DNA of 64,000 bases from Ruegeria lacuscaerulensis (GTDB lineage Bacteria > Pseudomonadota > Alphaproteobacteria > Rhodobacterales > Rhodobacteraceae). The notes below the pieces were generated by a model that made no database searches, was not told where the DNA came from, and saw only the letters and a program-made list of their open reading frames with translations. The stretch spans positions 62,001 to 126,000 of the forward strand of contig NZ_WQDY01000002.1 of the NCBI RefSeq assembly GCF_013033355.1, written 5' to 3'. The position numbers were made by a program, and so were the translations under genes. Shown piece by piece: positions 18,606 through 26,513 of this stretch. Positions within the stretch are counted from its first letter, which is position 1, and each line of letters begins with the position of its first letter.

Positions 18606-19775
18606 ATGTCCGACATGATGACCACCCAAGCCGGCGACGCCGGTGCCTTTCGCAATTTCGACCTCAGCCGCGTCCCCACTCCCTGCTTCGTGGTCGACGA
18701 AAAGGCGATCGAGCGAAACCTGCGCATCCTCTCCGATATCGGCACACAATCTGGCGCGCATGTCCTGAGCGCGCTCAAGGCCTTCTCCATGTTCTCGCTC
18801 GCCCCGCTGGTGCGCCAGCACCTCGGCGGCACCTGCGCCAGTGGCATCCACGAGGCCCGCCTCGGCCGCGAGGAATATGGCGGTGAAGTCGCTACCTTCT
18901 GCGCTGGTTACAAAGACGCAGATATAGAAGAAATCCTGTCGCTGTCGGACCACATCATCTTCAATTCGCCCGCGCAAAAGGACCGGTTTCTCACGAAAGC
19001 CCAAGCCGCAAACGTTCAGGTCGGACTGCGCATCAACCCGGAGCATTCCGAAGGCGAGATCCCCAAATACGACCCCTGCGCGCCCTGCTCGCGCCTAGGA
19101 ACGCCCGTCAGCCAGCTGACCGAAGATACGTTGACCGGTGTAGACGGGCTGCACATGCACACGCTCTGCGAACAGGGATTCGAGCCGCTTCAACGCACAT
19201 GGAAAGCCGTAGAACCGAAACTCAAACCCTTCCTCGGCCAACTCAAATGGCTAAATTTCGGCGGCGGACATCACATCACCCGCGATGACTACGACCGCCA
19301 AGGGCTGATCGCATTCATCAAGACCATCCGCGAAACGTACAACGTCGATATCTACCTCGAACCCGGCGAAGCCGTCGCTTTGGACGCGGGCATTCTGATC
19401 GGTGAAATCCTCGACCTGCCCATCAATGGCATGAATCTCGCCATCACCGATATCTCGGCCACCTGCCACATGCCCGACGTGATCGAGGCCCCCTATCGCC
19501 CTGCCCTGATGGACGAGGCAGATGCAGGCCATACCTACCGCCTCGGCGGCCCCTCCTGTCTGGCAGGCGACGTTATCGGCGACTACACATGGGACAAACC
19601 GCTGGAGATAGGTCAGCGCTTTGCCTTCCTAGATCAGGCGCATTATTCGATGGTCAAGACCAACACGTTCAATGGGGTGCCCCTGCCGACCATCGCCCTG
19701 TGGAACAGCGAAACGGACACGCTTAAGATCATCAAAGAGTTCGGCTATGACGACTTTAAGGACCGCCTCTCATGA
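18606..19775 (+). CDS. nspC: Carboxynorspermidine/carboxyspermidine decarboxylase
   Basis: A 389-residue PLP-dependent decarboxylase of the DapDC/ODC fold that converts carboxyspermidine to spermidine. PLP Lys lies in LSALKAFSMF, with the conserved HMHTLCEQG, NFGGGHH and EPGEAV segments and the late SCLAGDVIG motif bearing the active-site Cys. Length is normal. It overlaps speB by 4 bp (ATGA), so the two are translationally coupled. Confidence 0.94.
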   Translation: MSDMMTTQAGDAGAFRNFDLSRVPTPCFVVDEKAIERNLRILSDIGTQSGAHVLSALKAFSMFSLAPLVRQHLGGTCASGIHEARLGREEYGGEVATFCAGYKDADIEEILSLSDHIIFNSPAQKDRFLTKAQAANVQVGLRINPEHSEGEIPKYDPCAPCSRLGTPVSQLTEDTLTGVDGLHMHTLCEQGFEPLQRTWKAVEPKLKPFLGQLKWLNFGGGHHITRDDYDRQGLIAFIKTIRETYNVDIYLEPGEAVALDAGILIGEILDLPINGMNLAITDISATCHMPDVIEAPYRPALMDEADAGHTYRLGGPSCLAGDVIGDYTWDKPLEIGQRFAFLDQAHYSMVKTNTFNGVPLPTIALWNSETDTLKIIKEFGYDDFKDRLS

Positions 19776-20614
19776 GCATTTTCCTCGACAGTGAACTGAC
19801 CACGTCCGAGCGCACCGAAGACGCGCGGTTCCGCGTGATCCCGGTGCCGCTGGAGCGCACCGTATCCTACGGTTCGGGCACCGCCAAAGGCCCCGAAGCC
19901 ATCATCGAAGCCAGCAACGAACTGGAGCGTATCACCGGCCATACCGAGCCCTGCGTCGAGGGCATTTTCACCGAAAACCCGCTGGATTGCGAAGGCGCCC
20001 TCCCTGACGTCATGGAACGCCTTGCCCAACGCACCGAGGCTGCCATTCGTGCAGGCAAAGTGCCAGTAACGCTGGGCGGAGAGCATTCCCTCAGCTACGG
20101 CGCAGTGATGGGCGTGGCACGTGCGCTGAACCAACCCGTCGGCATCGTCCAGATCGACGCCCATGCGGATCTGCGCAATGCCTATCAGGGCGAGAAGCAT
20201 TCGCACGCGTCAGTTATGCATCTGCTGGCTGAAGAAGGCATCAAACTGGCCCAATTCGGCGTCCGCGCGTTTTCCACCGAAGAGGCGCAAAGCCGTCTGA
20301 AAAACCACGTGTTCCACGTCGACGCCGAGGAACTGGTCACCGGCAACATCCACGCCGTCGACCTGCCCGAGGACTTCCCCGAGCTGGTCTATGTCAGCTT
20401 TGACGTGGACGGTCTAGACCCCTCGCTGATGCCCGCCACCGGAACTCCCGTACCGGGCGGTTTGGGATACTATCAGGCGCTGCGGCTGGTCGAACACGCC
20501 CTCAAAGGCCGTAAATGCGTGGGCTTTGACGTGGTCGAACTGGCCCCAGACGGCAATGCCGCCTGGGACTTCACTGCAGCTCAGATCGTCTATCGCCTGA
20601 TGGCGGCCTGCTAG
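19772..20614 (+). CDS. speB: Agmatinase
   Basis: A 280-residue ureohydrolase (EC 3.5.3.11): agmatine to putrescine and urea. The binuclear manganese ligands are all present: GGEHSLSYG, QIDAHADLR and SFDVDGLDPS. With speA, it supplies putrescine to the carboxyspermidine dehydrogenase two genes upstream, so the whole route from arginine to spermidine is encoded here apart from aspartate semialdehyde supply. It converges with the HD-domain gene, their 3' ends overlapping by 4 bp. Confidence 0.93.
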   Translation: MSIFLDSELTTSERTEDARFRVIPVPLERTVSYGSGTAKGPEAIIEASNELERITGHTEPCVEGIFTENPLDCEGALPDVMERLAQRTEAAIRAGKVPVTLGGEHSLSYGAVMGVARALNQPVGIVQIDAHADLRNAYQGEKHSHASVMHLLAEEGIKLAQFGVRAFSTEEAQSRLKNHVFHVDAEELVTGNIHAVDLPEDFPELVYVSFDVDGLDPSLMPATGTPVPGGLGYYQALRLVEHALKGRKCVGFDVVELAPDGNAAWDFTAAQIVYRLMAAC

Positions 20615-21201
20615 CTTTCCGAGGTTTCGTTCAATTCCATGTGCCCCTCGCCCTTGTTCAATACGCGGCGCAACATGGGCTCGAAGAACTCCAACGGTTT
20701 GGTCGGGTAGTCCGGGTCGAACGCCTTCTGATCGTATTCATGGCAGAAATAGCGGCAGTCCTCCCAATAAGGACTGTCGCGGTACTTGTCGCGGGCGTTG
20801 CGATCGCCGCCAAGGTGGTGGTTATAGTAGTAGCCCTGAAACACACAGTGATGTTTCAAAATCCAATAGGTCTTCTCGCTGACATAGGGCTTCATCATCG
20901 CCGCTGACAGCTCACCGTGATTGTAGGGCGACAGGATATCGCCGGTGTCATGGATCAGAGCAGCGACCACCAGTTCCTCATCAGCCCCATCTTCGTAAGC
21001 GCGGGTCGCGGCCTGCAAACTATGCTGATAGCGGTTGACCGGGTATGGCGTCCACTCCTCGTCCAGCGACCGGATCGCGTCCAGAATACGGTCGGGCAAA
21101 GCGGCATTGTACGCCTCTTCATACTCCATGACCGCATCCCAATCGGCTTTCGTCGCCTCTTCGAAACTAGTCCAGGTGGGTTTGTGGCTTTTGTCCAGCA
21201 T
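20611..21201 (-). CDS. HD-domain protein, possible diiron oxygenase-type
   Basis: A 196-residue protein. Start 21201 (MLDKSHKPTW) is preferred because AAGGA is 7 nt upstream; in-frame starts up to 21279 would run into the promoter shared with the LysR gene. Metal ligands of the six-ligand HD class can be placed: RYQH, IHDTGD, PYNHGE, KHHCVF and EYDQ. This pattern is found in mixed-valence diiron oxygenases (PhnZ, TmpB, MIOX) as well as in phosphohydrolases. The Glu that PhnZ uses to bind phosphonate is not at the expected place, so the substrate is open. Confidence 0.75.
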   Translation of the reverse strand: MLDKSHKPTWTSFEEATKADWDAVMEYEEAYNAALPDRILDAIRSLDEEWTPYPVNRYQHSLQAATRAYEDGADEELVVAALIHDTGDILSPYNHGELSAAMMKPYVSEKTYWILKHHCVFQGYYYNHHLGGDRNARDKYRDSPYWEDCRYFCHEYDQKAFDPDYPTKPLEFFEPMLRRVLNKGEGHMELNETSES

Positions 21202-21302
21202 GACACGGTCCTTATGCACATCGTTCACCACAGAGTAGCGCGGAACCATGACTCCAAAAAAATGATTTGATTTTATCAATTTGATGAAAAAATACTTTCA
21301 AC

Positions 21303-22133
21303 ATGCAAATCACAGCGCTCGAGACTTTCCTATGCGTGGCCGAAACCGGAGGGTTCCACGCCGCCGCCCGCAAGCTGAACGTGACACAGACCGCAGTCAG
21401 TGCCCGTATCCGGTCGATCGAGGAATCGACCGGAAAATCACTGTTTAACCGCGGTGCAGGTGGCACCACCCTGACTGATTTTGGTCGACAATTCCGCCCC
21501 TATGCCGAGCAGATGCTGTCTCTGTGGTCTTTTGCTTCGCGGGACTTGCCTGCCCAATCGACAAACCGGATAGCTCTGCGTCTTGGAGCGCAACTCAGCA
21601 TCTGGGATCCATTGCTTGTCGATCTTGCTGTTCGATTTGAGCAGAAACTGGGCCAGTTGCTACTGACCCTTAACTACGACCACGATCTGGACATGATCGA
21701 CGCGGTCGCCACACATGTATTGGACGCGGCCCTTACCTACGAAAAACCGTCAAACACACGGATCATTTCTGACGAACTAGCCCCAGAGCGCTTGCGGCTC
21801 GTCAAATCCGCAGGCTCGGGCGGCGACCCGGTGTTCGTCAACCTGGAACTGGGTGAGGTCTATCAGGACCATGTTCGCTCAACCGCGCGCAGTGCATCGG
21901 GACAAACAGTGTTTCTGGGCAATTGCATGATGGCGCTTCGCTATATCCTGCGGCGGGGCGGGATCGGCTATTTTCCAGACTACGTTGTCGCCGACCATCT
22001 GGCATCTGGCGAATTGACGGCTGTGCCCGACGCGCGCGATCTGATGTTGCCACTCTATCTGGTCACGCGCCGTTCCGGCCCCGCGTTTGACAACATTCGG
22101 GATTGCCTGACTGATCTGAGAAAACCTGTCTAA
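21303..22133 (+). CDS. LysR-family transcriptional regulator
   Basis: A 276-residue regulator with N-terminal winged HTH (FLCVAETGGFHAAARKLNVTQTAVSARI). It is divergent from the HD-domain gene across ~100 bp that contains an AT-rich near-palindrome (ATCAATTTGAT), which suggests that it controls that gene as well as itself. The C-terminal effector domain is somewhat short for the family. Its 3' end overlaps the convergent lptF by 4 bp. Confidence 0.9.
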   Translation: MQITALETFLCVAETGGFHAAARKLNVTQTAVSARIRSIEESTGKSLFNRGAGGTTLTDFGRQFRPYAEQMLSLWSFASRDLPAQSTNRIALRLGAQLSIWDPLLVDLAVRFEQKLGQLLLTLNYDHDLDMIDAVATHVLDAALTYEKPSNTRIISDELAPERLRLVKSAGSGGDPVFVNLELGEVYQDHVRSTARSASGQTVFLGNCMMALRYILRRGGIGYFPDYVVADHLASGELTAVPDARDLMLPLYLVTRRSGPAFDNIRDCLTDLRKPV

Positions 22134-23263
22134 GCCGCAGACGCCTGCCGCAGTCTGGACCGTCCTCTTACCAACGGCCTCCCTGCGATTAGCAGGAACA
22201 GACATGATATCAGGATACCGATAATTGCTGGCAAATACAGCACGATCCACAACCCCGGATCGGCAACGACAATGGGCGAAACAAAACCGCGCACACCCTC
22301 TAAAAGCACCAAAATCGTAAAGGCACCGAAAATCTGCGGCCATAGGCCAAATCGCGAAAAACTACCCAGCATCAGGGTTGCGTATCCGGCCATTGAAACG
22401 GCGACGCAAATGGCAATCCACGAGAACCTCTGATGCAGCTCCTCGATCAATTCACCCTCAGTGAACCCTTCCGCCGCTGCTATTTCCGCCCGGTTTTGAA
22501 AAAGCTCATTGGTCGGGATCGCCTCGAGGCTTCGTTCTGTCATCCGATTGGTGTTCGTTAACCCTGAGATGTCGTACGAGGCGTCCTCGAACAGTGTCGA
22601 AGAAAGCGTTTTGCCCTCTTGATCCAGGCGCAAAGCAACACCGTCCACCATAACCAGATGGATACCCGAACCGCCATTGACCAGATAGGCCGTTTTACTG
22701 GAGTAGCTCACGGGAGTTGCCTCATCCCTGCGGTCGGACACAAAGACCTCGCGCAAAGTCCCATCCAGGTCAATCCGACCGATATATACCGTGACGCCAG
22801 TGGTCGGGTGCAGAAACTCACCTTCGTTCAACAGTTGAGCGGTCACGTCGCCTGCGACTTCGGCCTGACGCAGTTCCAGCTGTTCGACCGAGGCAGGGCG
22901 CAGGAAAATACTGATCGACGCCATCATGGCGCCAGACACAAGACCAAACAGGAAAACCGCGCGCGCAAGGCGCCACGGGCTGGACCCGGTCGCCAGCATT
23001 ACGGTCAATTCACTTTCACGACTCAGCCGGTTGGTTGCGTAGACGGCCGCAGCAAATACAGCCATTGGCATCACGGTTCGGATTAGCGTAGGCAGAGTCA
23101 GAGCGGTAAATTCCAGAAACACAAGCGCCGACTGCCCGCCACTGATTACCCGGTCAAACAGGCTGACCGAGCGAGTGATCCAGAAGACCCCCACCAGAAT
23201 TAGAGTGAAAAAGCCGAACAGAATCAGCAATTGTCGCAGGAAATATCCATCGAAACGCGACAT
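22130..23263 (-). CDS. lptF: LptF-type lipopolysaccharide export permease
   Basis: A 377-residue inner-membrane protein with the LptF/LptG layout: three N-terminal helices (LLILFGFFTLILVGVFWI onwards), a periplasmic beta-jellyroll (about residues 140-270) and three C-terminal helices. The segment NRLSRESELTVMLATGSSPWRLA is the cytoplasmic coupling helix characteristic of the family. LptF and LptG normally lie side by side and pass LPS to LptC. Here no lptG follows; the LysR gene occupies that place. Confidence 0.85.
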   Translation of the reverse strand: MSRFDGYFLRQLLILFGFFTLILVGVFWITRSVSLFDRVISGGQSALVFLEFTALTLPTLIRTVMPMAVFAAAVYATNRLSRESELTVMLATGSSPWRLARAVFLFGLVSGAMMASISIFLRPASVEQLELRQAEVAGDVTAQLLNEGEFLHPTTGVTVYIGRIDLDGTLREVFVSDRRDEATPVSYSSKTAYLVNGGSGIHLVMVDGVALRLDQEGKTLSSTLFEDASYDISGLTNTNRMTERSLEAIPTNELFQNRAEIAAAEGFTEGELIEELHQRFSWIAICVAVSMAGYATLMLGSFSRFGLWPQIFGAFTILVLLEGVRGFVSPIVVADPGLWIVLYLPAIIGILISCLFLLIAGRPLVRGRSRLRQASAA

Positions 23264-23404
23264 GTATCCTCATCCGGCCCTTGGGTGTTTCACCGGACAA
23301 TATGCCAATCGCTGGGCCGAGGAAACCAGAATGCGAAGGAATAGCCCAAATTGACCGTCCGTCGTCAGGGATTTTGGAGCAAATTACATTATCTTCGCGT
23401 ACGG

Positions 23405-23608
23405 TCAGGCCGTCGGTCGCCCTGGTGCGTCACCCAATGCAAGCAACAACAGGATCGCCAATAAGGGTGATGCGACAAGACCTATCAGAAACCAGATGAG
23501 ACCGGATCGGTTGCGGCGCCCCGCCATCGTGATTGGCAGAATGTAGAGCCAGATCACGAAAATCAATAACAAGAGCAAAAGAACAAGTTGGATAATAGGT
23601 GCGTCCAT
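23405..23608 (-). CDS. Small two-helix membrane protein
   Basis: A 67-residue protein, MDAPIIQL.., with one long hydrophobic helix (residues 6-27), a basic turn AGRRNRSG and a second helix ending LLLALGD. The same protein is encoded, in frameshifted form, beside tRNA-Trp at 35846-36048. No function is known to me. Its place next to the attL core suggests that it belongs to the element family that inserts here and not to the surrounding chromosome. Confidence 0.7.
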   Translation of the reverse strand: MDAPIIQLVLLLLLLIFVIWLYILPITMAGRRNRSGLIWFLIGLVASPLLAILLLLALGDAPGRPTA

Positions 23609-23742
23609 ATCTGAGCCTCGTAATTTTATTACGAACCTGCCCGTTCTACGCGCAGTGTCAACACCGGCCGTTAGTTGTGTATTGACACAAAAAGCCCCGG
23701 ATCCCGTGATCCGATCTCTCGACATACTGATACAAAGTGTAA

Positions 23743-23789
23743 TTTGGCAGGGGCAGCAGGGTTCGAACCCGCGACCTACGGTTTTGGAG
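23743..23789. repeat. attL: duplicated 3' part of tRNA-Trp
   Basis: The 47 bp are identical to 36195-36241 and cover the tRNA-Trp 3' end from the anticodon region through the T-arm to CCA (minus-strand sense). Past 23789 the sequence no longer follows tRNA, so this copy is a fragment. The crossover therefore lies within the tRNA 3' half, the usual target of tyrosine integrases. Confidence 0.92.
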
Positions 23790-23883
23790 TGCGCCATTCA
23801 TAATGGATACAGTGTCTATAGTGCATTATGTACGCTAAATTCGGCGCTAAAGGACGGTTTGTATGTCCTGTTTTTAGCACATG

Positions 23884-23902
23884 TGTTGACCGGATTGTTG
23901 AC
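23884..23902 (+). repeat. Putative integrase arm sites at the left end
   Basis: TGTTGACCGGATTGTTGAC holds two TGTTGAC units 12 bp apart, 95 bp inside the attL core. The right end has TGTTGACCGATGTGTTGAC (36119-36137) with the same spacing, 58 bp from the core. Paired repeats at both ends of an integrated element are what arm-type integrase binding sites look like. Confidence 0.6.
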
Positions 23903-23926
23903 ACACAACCGGTCCATAGCGAAAAA

Positions 23927-23948
23927 AGCCCCGCTCAGAGGCGGGGCT
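23927..23948 (-). terminator. Terminator-like hairpin downstream of the Slam operon
   Basis: A perfect 8-bp stem AGCCCCGC / GCGGGGCT with a 6-nt loop. Read on the minus strand it is followed by TTTTTT, so it can end transcription coming from the Slam gene about 300 nt away. It is the first of four hairpins in a row in this region. Confidence 0.7.
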
Positions 23949-23988
23949 GGCACTCGTTACCCCCTCTCACTAAGCCCCCCCAAAAAAA

Positions 23989-24153
23989 CCGCGCTGTTCG
24001 GAGGTAAACCAATTGAACAACGCGGGTAGCAGTTTGGGGTAAACTAGTTACGAGACTGATCACAGGTTGGATCAAACTTCCCCGCGCTGCCCAATTCTGG
24101 GATGACAGGCAACGCGGGGATTTAGTCTGACCATGGGATTGCCCAGACTAAAT
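23989..24153. other. Three further hairpins in the non-coding island end
   Basis: Hairpin 2 (23989-24025): CCGCGCTGTTC / GAACAACGCGG. Hairpin 3 (24080-24119): CCCCGCGCTGCC / GGCAACGCGGGG. Hairpin 4 (24120-24153): ATTTAGTCTG / CAGACTAAAT, perfect. Hairpins 2 and 3 share a CGCGCTG / CAACGCG pattern with the same internal mismatch, and hairpins 3 and 4 abut. Loops are 14-16 nt. A structured RNA or a cis-acting DNA site is possible. Confidence 0.6.
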
Positions 24154-24244
24154 GGGGCAAGATAGGTAAATTGACTGGACAGCGGTGGAGTACCTGGCAA
24201 CTAGGGAGCGAGCGTCGAGTCTGCACAATGGGATTGAAGCCGCA

Positions 24245-25477
24245 TCAGAAAGCATTTGTGAAGCCAACGTTGAACAGTGTTTCGTTGTAGCTAAAGGCGT
24301 CAATTCCGCTGTTCACTCGATTGTATTCCAGCTCTGCAAATGGAACGAAGCCATTCCCAACAATGTAATTTCGTTTTTCGACCCTTAGCATTGCACCGTA
24401 TTGATCTTCGTCGGGGTTACCAACAAACAGGGGGTTAATGTCTTGGAATACCTTCTTGGCCAAATACACCCTCGGCTCAACTACGTATCCCCGCCCCACA
24501 TCAAACGATCCAAATGCCTCCAAGCCAGCGATGGTATAAGTATCAATATCTCGTTCAGTGGATTTAGTTTCGCCGTACAGGGCGACCCCGATTGTGCTTT
24601 TGCCGCCGAACGAGCGACGCATGCCCAAACGAGCAATCGCCGAATTGCCGCTAAAAGTTTCGTCGAGTTTATTGTCCACTCTATATCCCGAGATTGACCC
24701 AAAAATCGAGTAAGCATTGAGGTTTCGTCTCTCGAACGCGACTTCCATTCCCAATCTGTCTTCAAAACTCTCATCAGCCAAGTATCGCGTTGTCAAAACT
24801 GGGCTAATGACAGCGGTACTTTCGGGAAAAACAAACCTCGCGCCCCCACGAACGCCAATAGTAACATCGCGATATGTTTTCTCTTCGGATAGATCGCCAA
24901 ATGAGAAGACTTCACCGAACGCTACAACGAGTCGTTCTTTGCTCGAGATGCTGTCTAAACTCGTTCGCCATAGAGCCGAACCAGAGTATCCAATGCCATA
25001 AGAACTTTCATCGGAGCGATCCAAAGTCGCCGGCAACGTTATGCCAGAAAAATCAAGATCGATTTCGTCGGTGTCATAATTGCGAGTTGAACCGAGTCTC
25101 TTAACGCCGATTTCAAAGTCCCATTCGAACCCTCGCCTCGCGTCGATTGCTCGAATAAAACCAAGCACTTTTTGCCTTACTGGCTCAGGTATATCCCCTG
25201 AGAGAACCTTGAAAAACTCTGACCTGGATCGGTTCCATTGCTCATCCAGAAAGTAAGCCCGCGCTAACTCCAGCCTAACCCGCGTAAGACTTGGGTCACT
25301 TGCTAGAATGCTTTGAAAAATGGCGATCGCACTTCTGTAATCGCCACTAGACACAGCGGTTAATCCTGAAAGAAACTGGCTCTCTGTGGCCTGCATATTG
25401 TCTGTTGACGCAGAAACTGCGCCAATTTGGGAAAACACCGCCAACGCACAAGTTACCACCAGTCGAGCCAACTTCAT
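24245..25477 (-). CDS. Slam-type surface lipoprotein exporter (DUF560, TPR plus beta-barrel)
   Basis: A 410-residue outer-membrane protein. Start 25477 (MKLARLVV) has AAAGGCGGG upstream and gives a Sec signal peptide ending VSA. Residues ~30-100 are TPR-like (AIAIFQSILASDPSLTRVRLELARAYFLDEQW..), then comes the family hallmark DARRGFEWDFEIG and a C-terminal region of alternating beta-strands ending in Phe (GFTNAF), as in the DUF560 barrel of Neisseria Slam. Slam proteins move lipoproteins with a TbpB-type barrel across the outer membrane to the cell surface. The gene for such a lipoprotein lies 34 bp upstream in the same direction. Confidence 0.82.
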   Translation of the reverse strand: MKLARLVVTCALAVFSQIGAVSASTDNMQATESQFLSGLTAVSSGDYRSAIAIFQSILASDPSLTRVRLELARAYFLDEQWNRSRSEFFKVLSGDIPEPVRQKVLGFIRAIDARRGFEWDFEIGVKRLGSTRNYDTDEIDLDFSGITLPATLDRSDESSYGIGYSGSALWRTSLDSISSKERLVVAFGEVFSFGDLSEEKTYRDVTIGVRGGARFVFPESTAVISPVLTTRYLADESFEDRLGMEVAFERRNLNAYSIFGSISGYRVDNKLDETFSGNSAIARLGMRRSFGGKSTIGVALYGETKSTERDIDTYTIAGLEAFGSFDVGRGYVVEPRVYLAKKVFQDINPLFVGNPDEDQYGAMLRVEKRNYIVGNGFVPFAELEYNRVNSGIDAFSYNETLFNVGFTNAF

Positions 25478-25511
25478 CGTCCCGCCTTTCACAGATTTTT
25501 GGTTTTAGCCT

Positions 25512-26426
25512 TTAGCGTTTGGCACCAAAAGCAGCACCGTACTTAAACTCGGCACCATCAAGAGAACCTGAGGTTCCCCATTCGCCTCCAACCTCCTCGG
25601 CATTCGGCCCATAGAACGCAACTGATGCAGTTCCGGATTGGGTAGGTGTCGAAATTGTCCCTACGCCAAATCCATCTTCTACGTCGTTTATTGTTGTCGA
25701 GAAGTCCAAGCCAGCCGCAGAATTTGAAACTCCAGTTGCCGCATCCGTGATGAAGGTGTCACTGCTAGACAATGTGGCTGATTTAAAGTCTGTAGAGACG
25801 GTTACATTACTATCAGTCAGCCCGGAGGCTCCAGTTTCAGTTGCGAAAATCCCAACTGAGTTTCCTGAATAGGTCGCTGATGTACCGGTTGGTACATTTG
25901 ACGCCGCCGTACGCTGACCAAACGAACCGGCATTTGCCCAACCTGATCGGCCATCTGGGGTATTCAACCAAGCACCATAGGTTTGGTACTCATGATTGAT
26001 TTGGTCCGGGTCCGCAATTACCGCTAAACCGGTTCCGTCCGGCTTTGTTACCAATAAGGAGCCGTTATAGAAGGAAAAAGTAGCGTCGTTCGGCCCGAAA
26101 GAAATGTCAGGCTGCCCCTCTTGCTTAAAGACAATTGTACGGTCGCCGTTACTTTGTGGTGTCAAGTCTGCCGAGGTGACAGCAAATTGCGTCCCTTCGA
26201 AACTTAGTGTTCCATCCGCATTTTGGGAAAATGGGATTACTCGGACACCACCGCCCGATGTTAAACGCGTCGTTTTACCGTTTTGCAGTTTCGAGAAACC
26301 GTCAAAGGGCAAAGGATTGGATGGAGTGCCTGGTGCCGGTGCAGATTCTGAAGACCCGCCTCCACCGCCTCCGCACGCTGCTAGCGATAGTGCTAAAGTC
26401 GTTGCTACAGTTGCTCTTAAGATCAT
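25512..26426 (-). CDS. Surface lipoprotein with TbpB-like C-terminal barrel, predicted Slam substrate
   Basis: A 304-residue lipoprotein. ATG 26426 follows AAGGGG by 8 nt; the signal ends in lipobox SLAAC, and Cys is followed by Gly6 and Ser/Pro-rich linker. The C-terminal third (SVAFYGPNAEEVGGEW..FKYGAAFGAKR) is the closing strand pattern of transferrin-binding-protein-like beta-barrels, the part Slam recognises in known substrates. There is no clear match to TbpB, HpuA or factor-H-binding proteins over the rest, so the ligand is unknown. It precedes the Slam gene by 34 bp, forming a two-gene operon inside the island. Confidence 0.8.
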   Translation of the reverse strand: MILRATVATTLALSLAACGGGGGGSSESAPAPGTPSNPLPFDGFSKLQNGKTTRLTSGGGVRVIPFSQNADGTLSFEGTQFAVTSADLTPQSNGDRTIVFKQEGQPDISFGPNDATFSFYNGSLLVTKPDGTGLAVIADPDQINHEYQTYGAWLNTPDGRSGWANAGSFGQRTAASNVPTGTSATYSGNSVGIFATETGASGLTDSNVTVSTDFKSATLSSSDTFITDAATGVSNSAAGLDFSTTINDVEDGFGVGTISTPTQSGTASVAFYGPNAEEVGGEWGTSGSLDGAEFKYGAAFGAKR

Positions 26427-26513
26427 TTCGTTCCCCTTCATCAACTCAACACTCGAGTGATTCACTTTTTCGTGAGCCTTGCCGGGGACTTATGATTTGA
26501 AAAAAGCAATGAC

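Larger units (their letters stand above)
23609..24244. other. Left end of the genomic island: no gene, structured DNA
   Basis: The 636 bp between the small membrane protein and the Slam gene hold no convincing CDS. In order they contain a stretch similar to 36049-36110 at the other end, the 47-bp attL core (23743-23789), two TGTTGAC repeats 12 bp apart (23884 and 23896), and four consecutive hairpins (23927-24153). Confidence 0.7.

Noticed and set aside
23367..23380. CTCCAAAA-like sequence (GGATTTTGGAG) upstream of the small membrane gene as a third att core.
   Set aside because: Only about 8-10 bases agree with the tRNA anticodon region and flanks do not; chance is enough to explain it.
23655..24029. 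A 124-codon frame running through the attL core.
   Set aside because: It reads across a tRNA fragment, arm repeats and a terminator hairpin; it cannot be a conserved protein.
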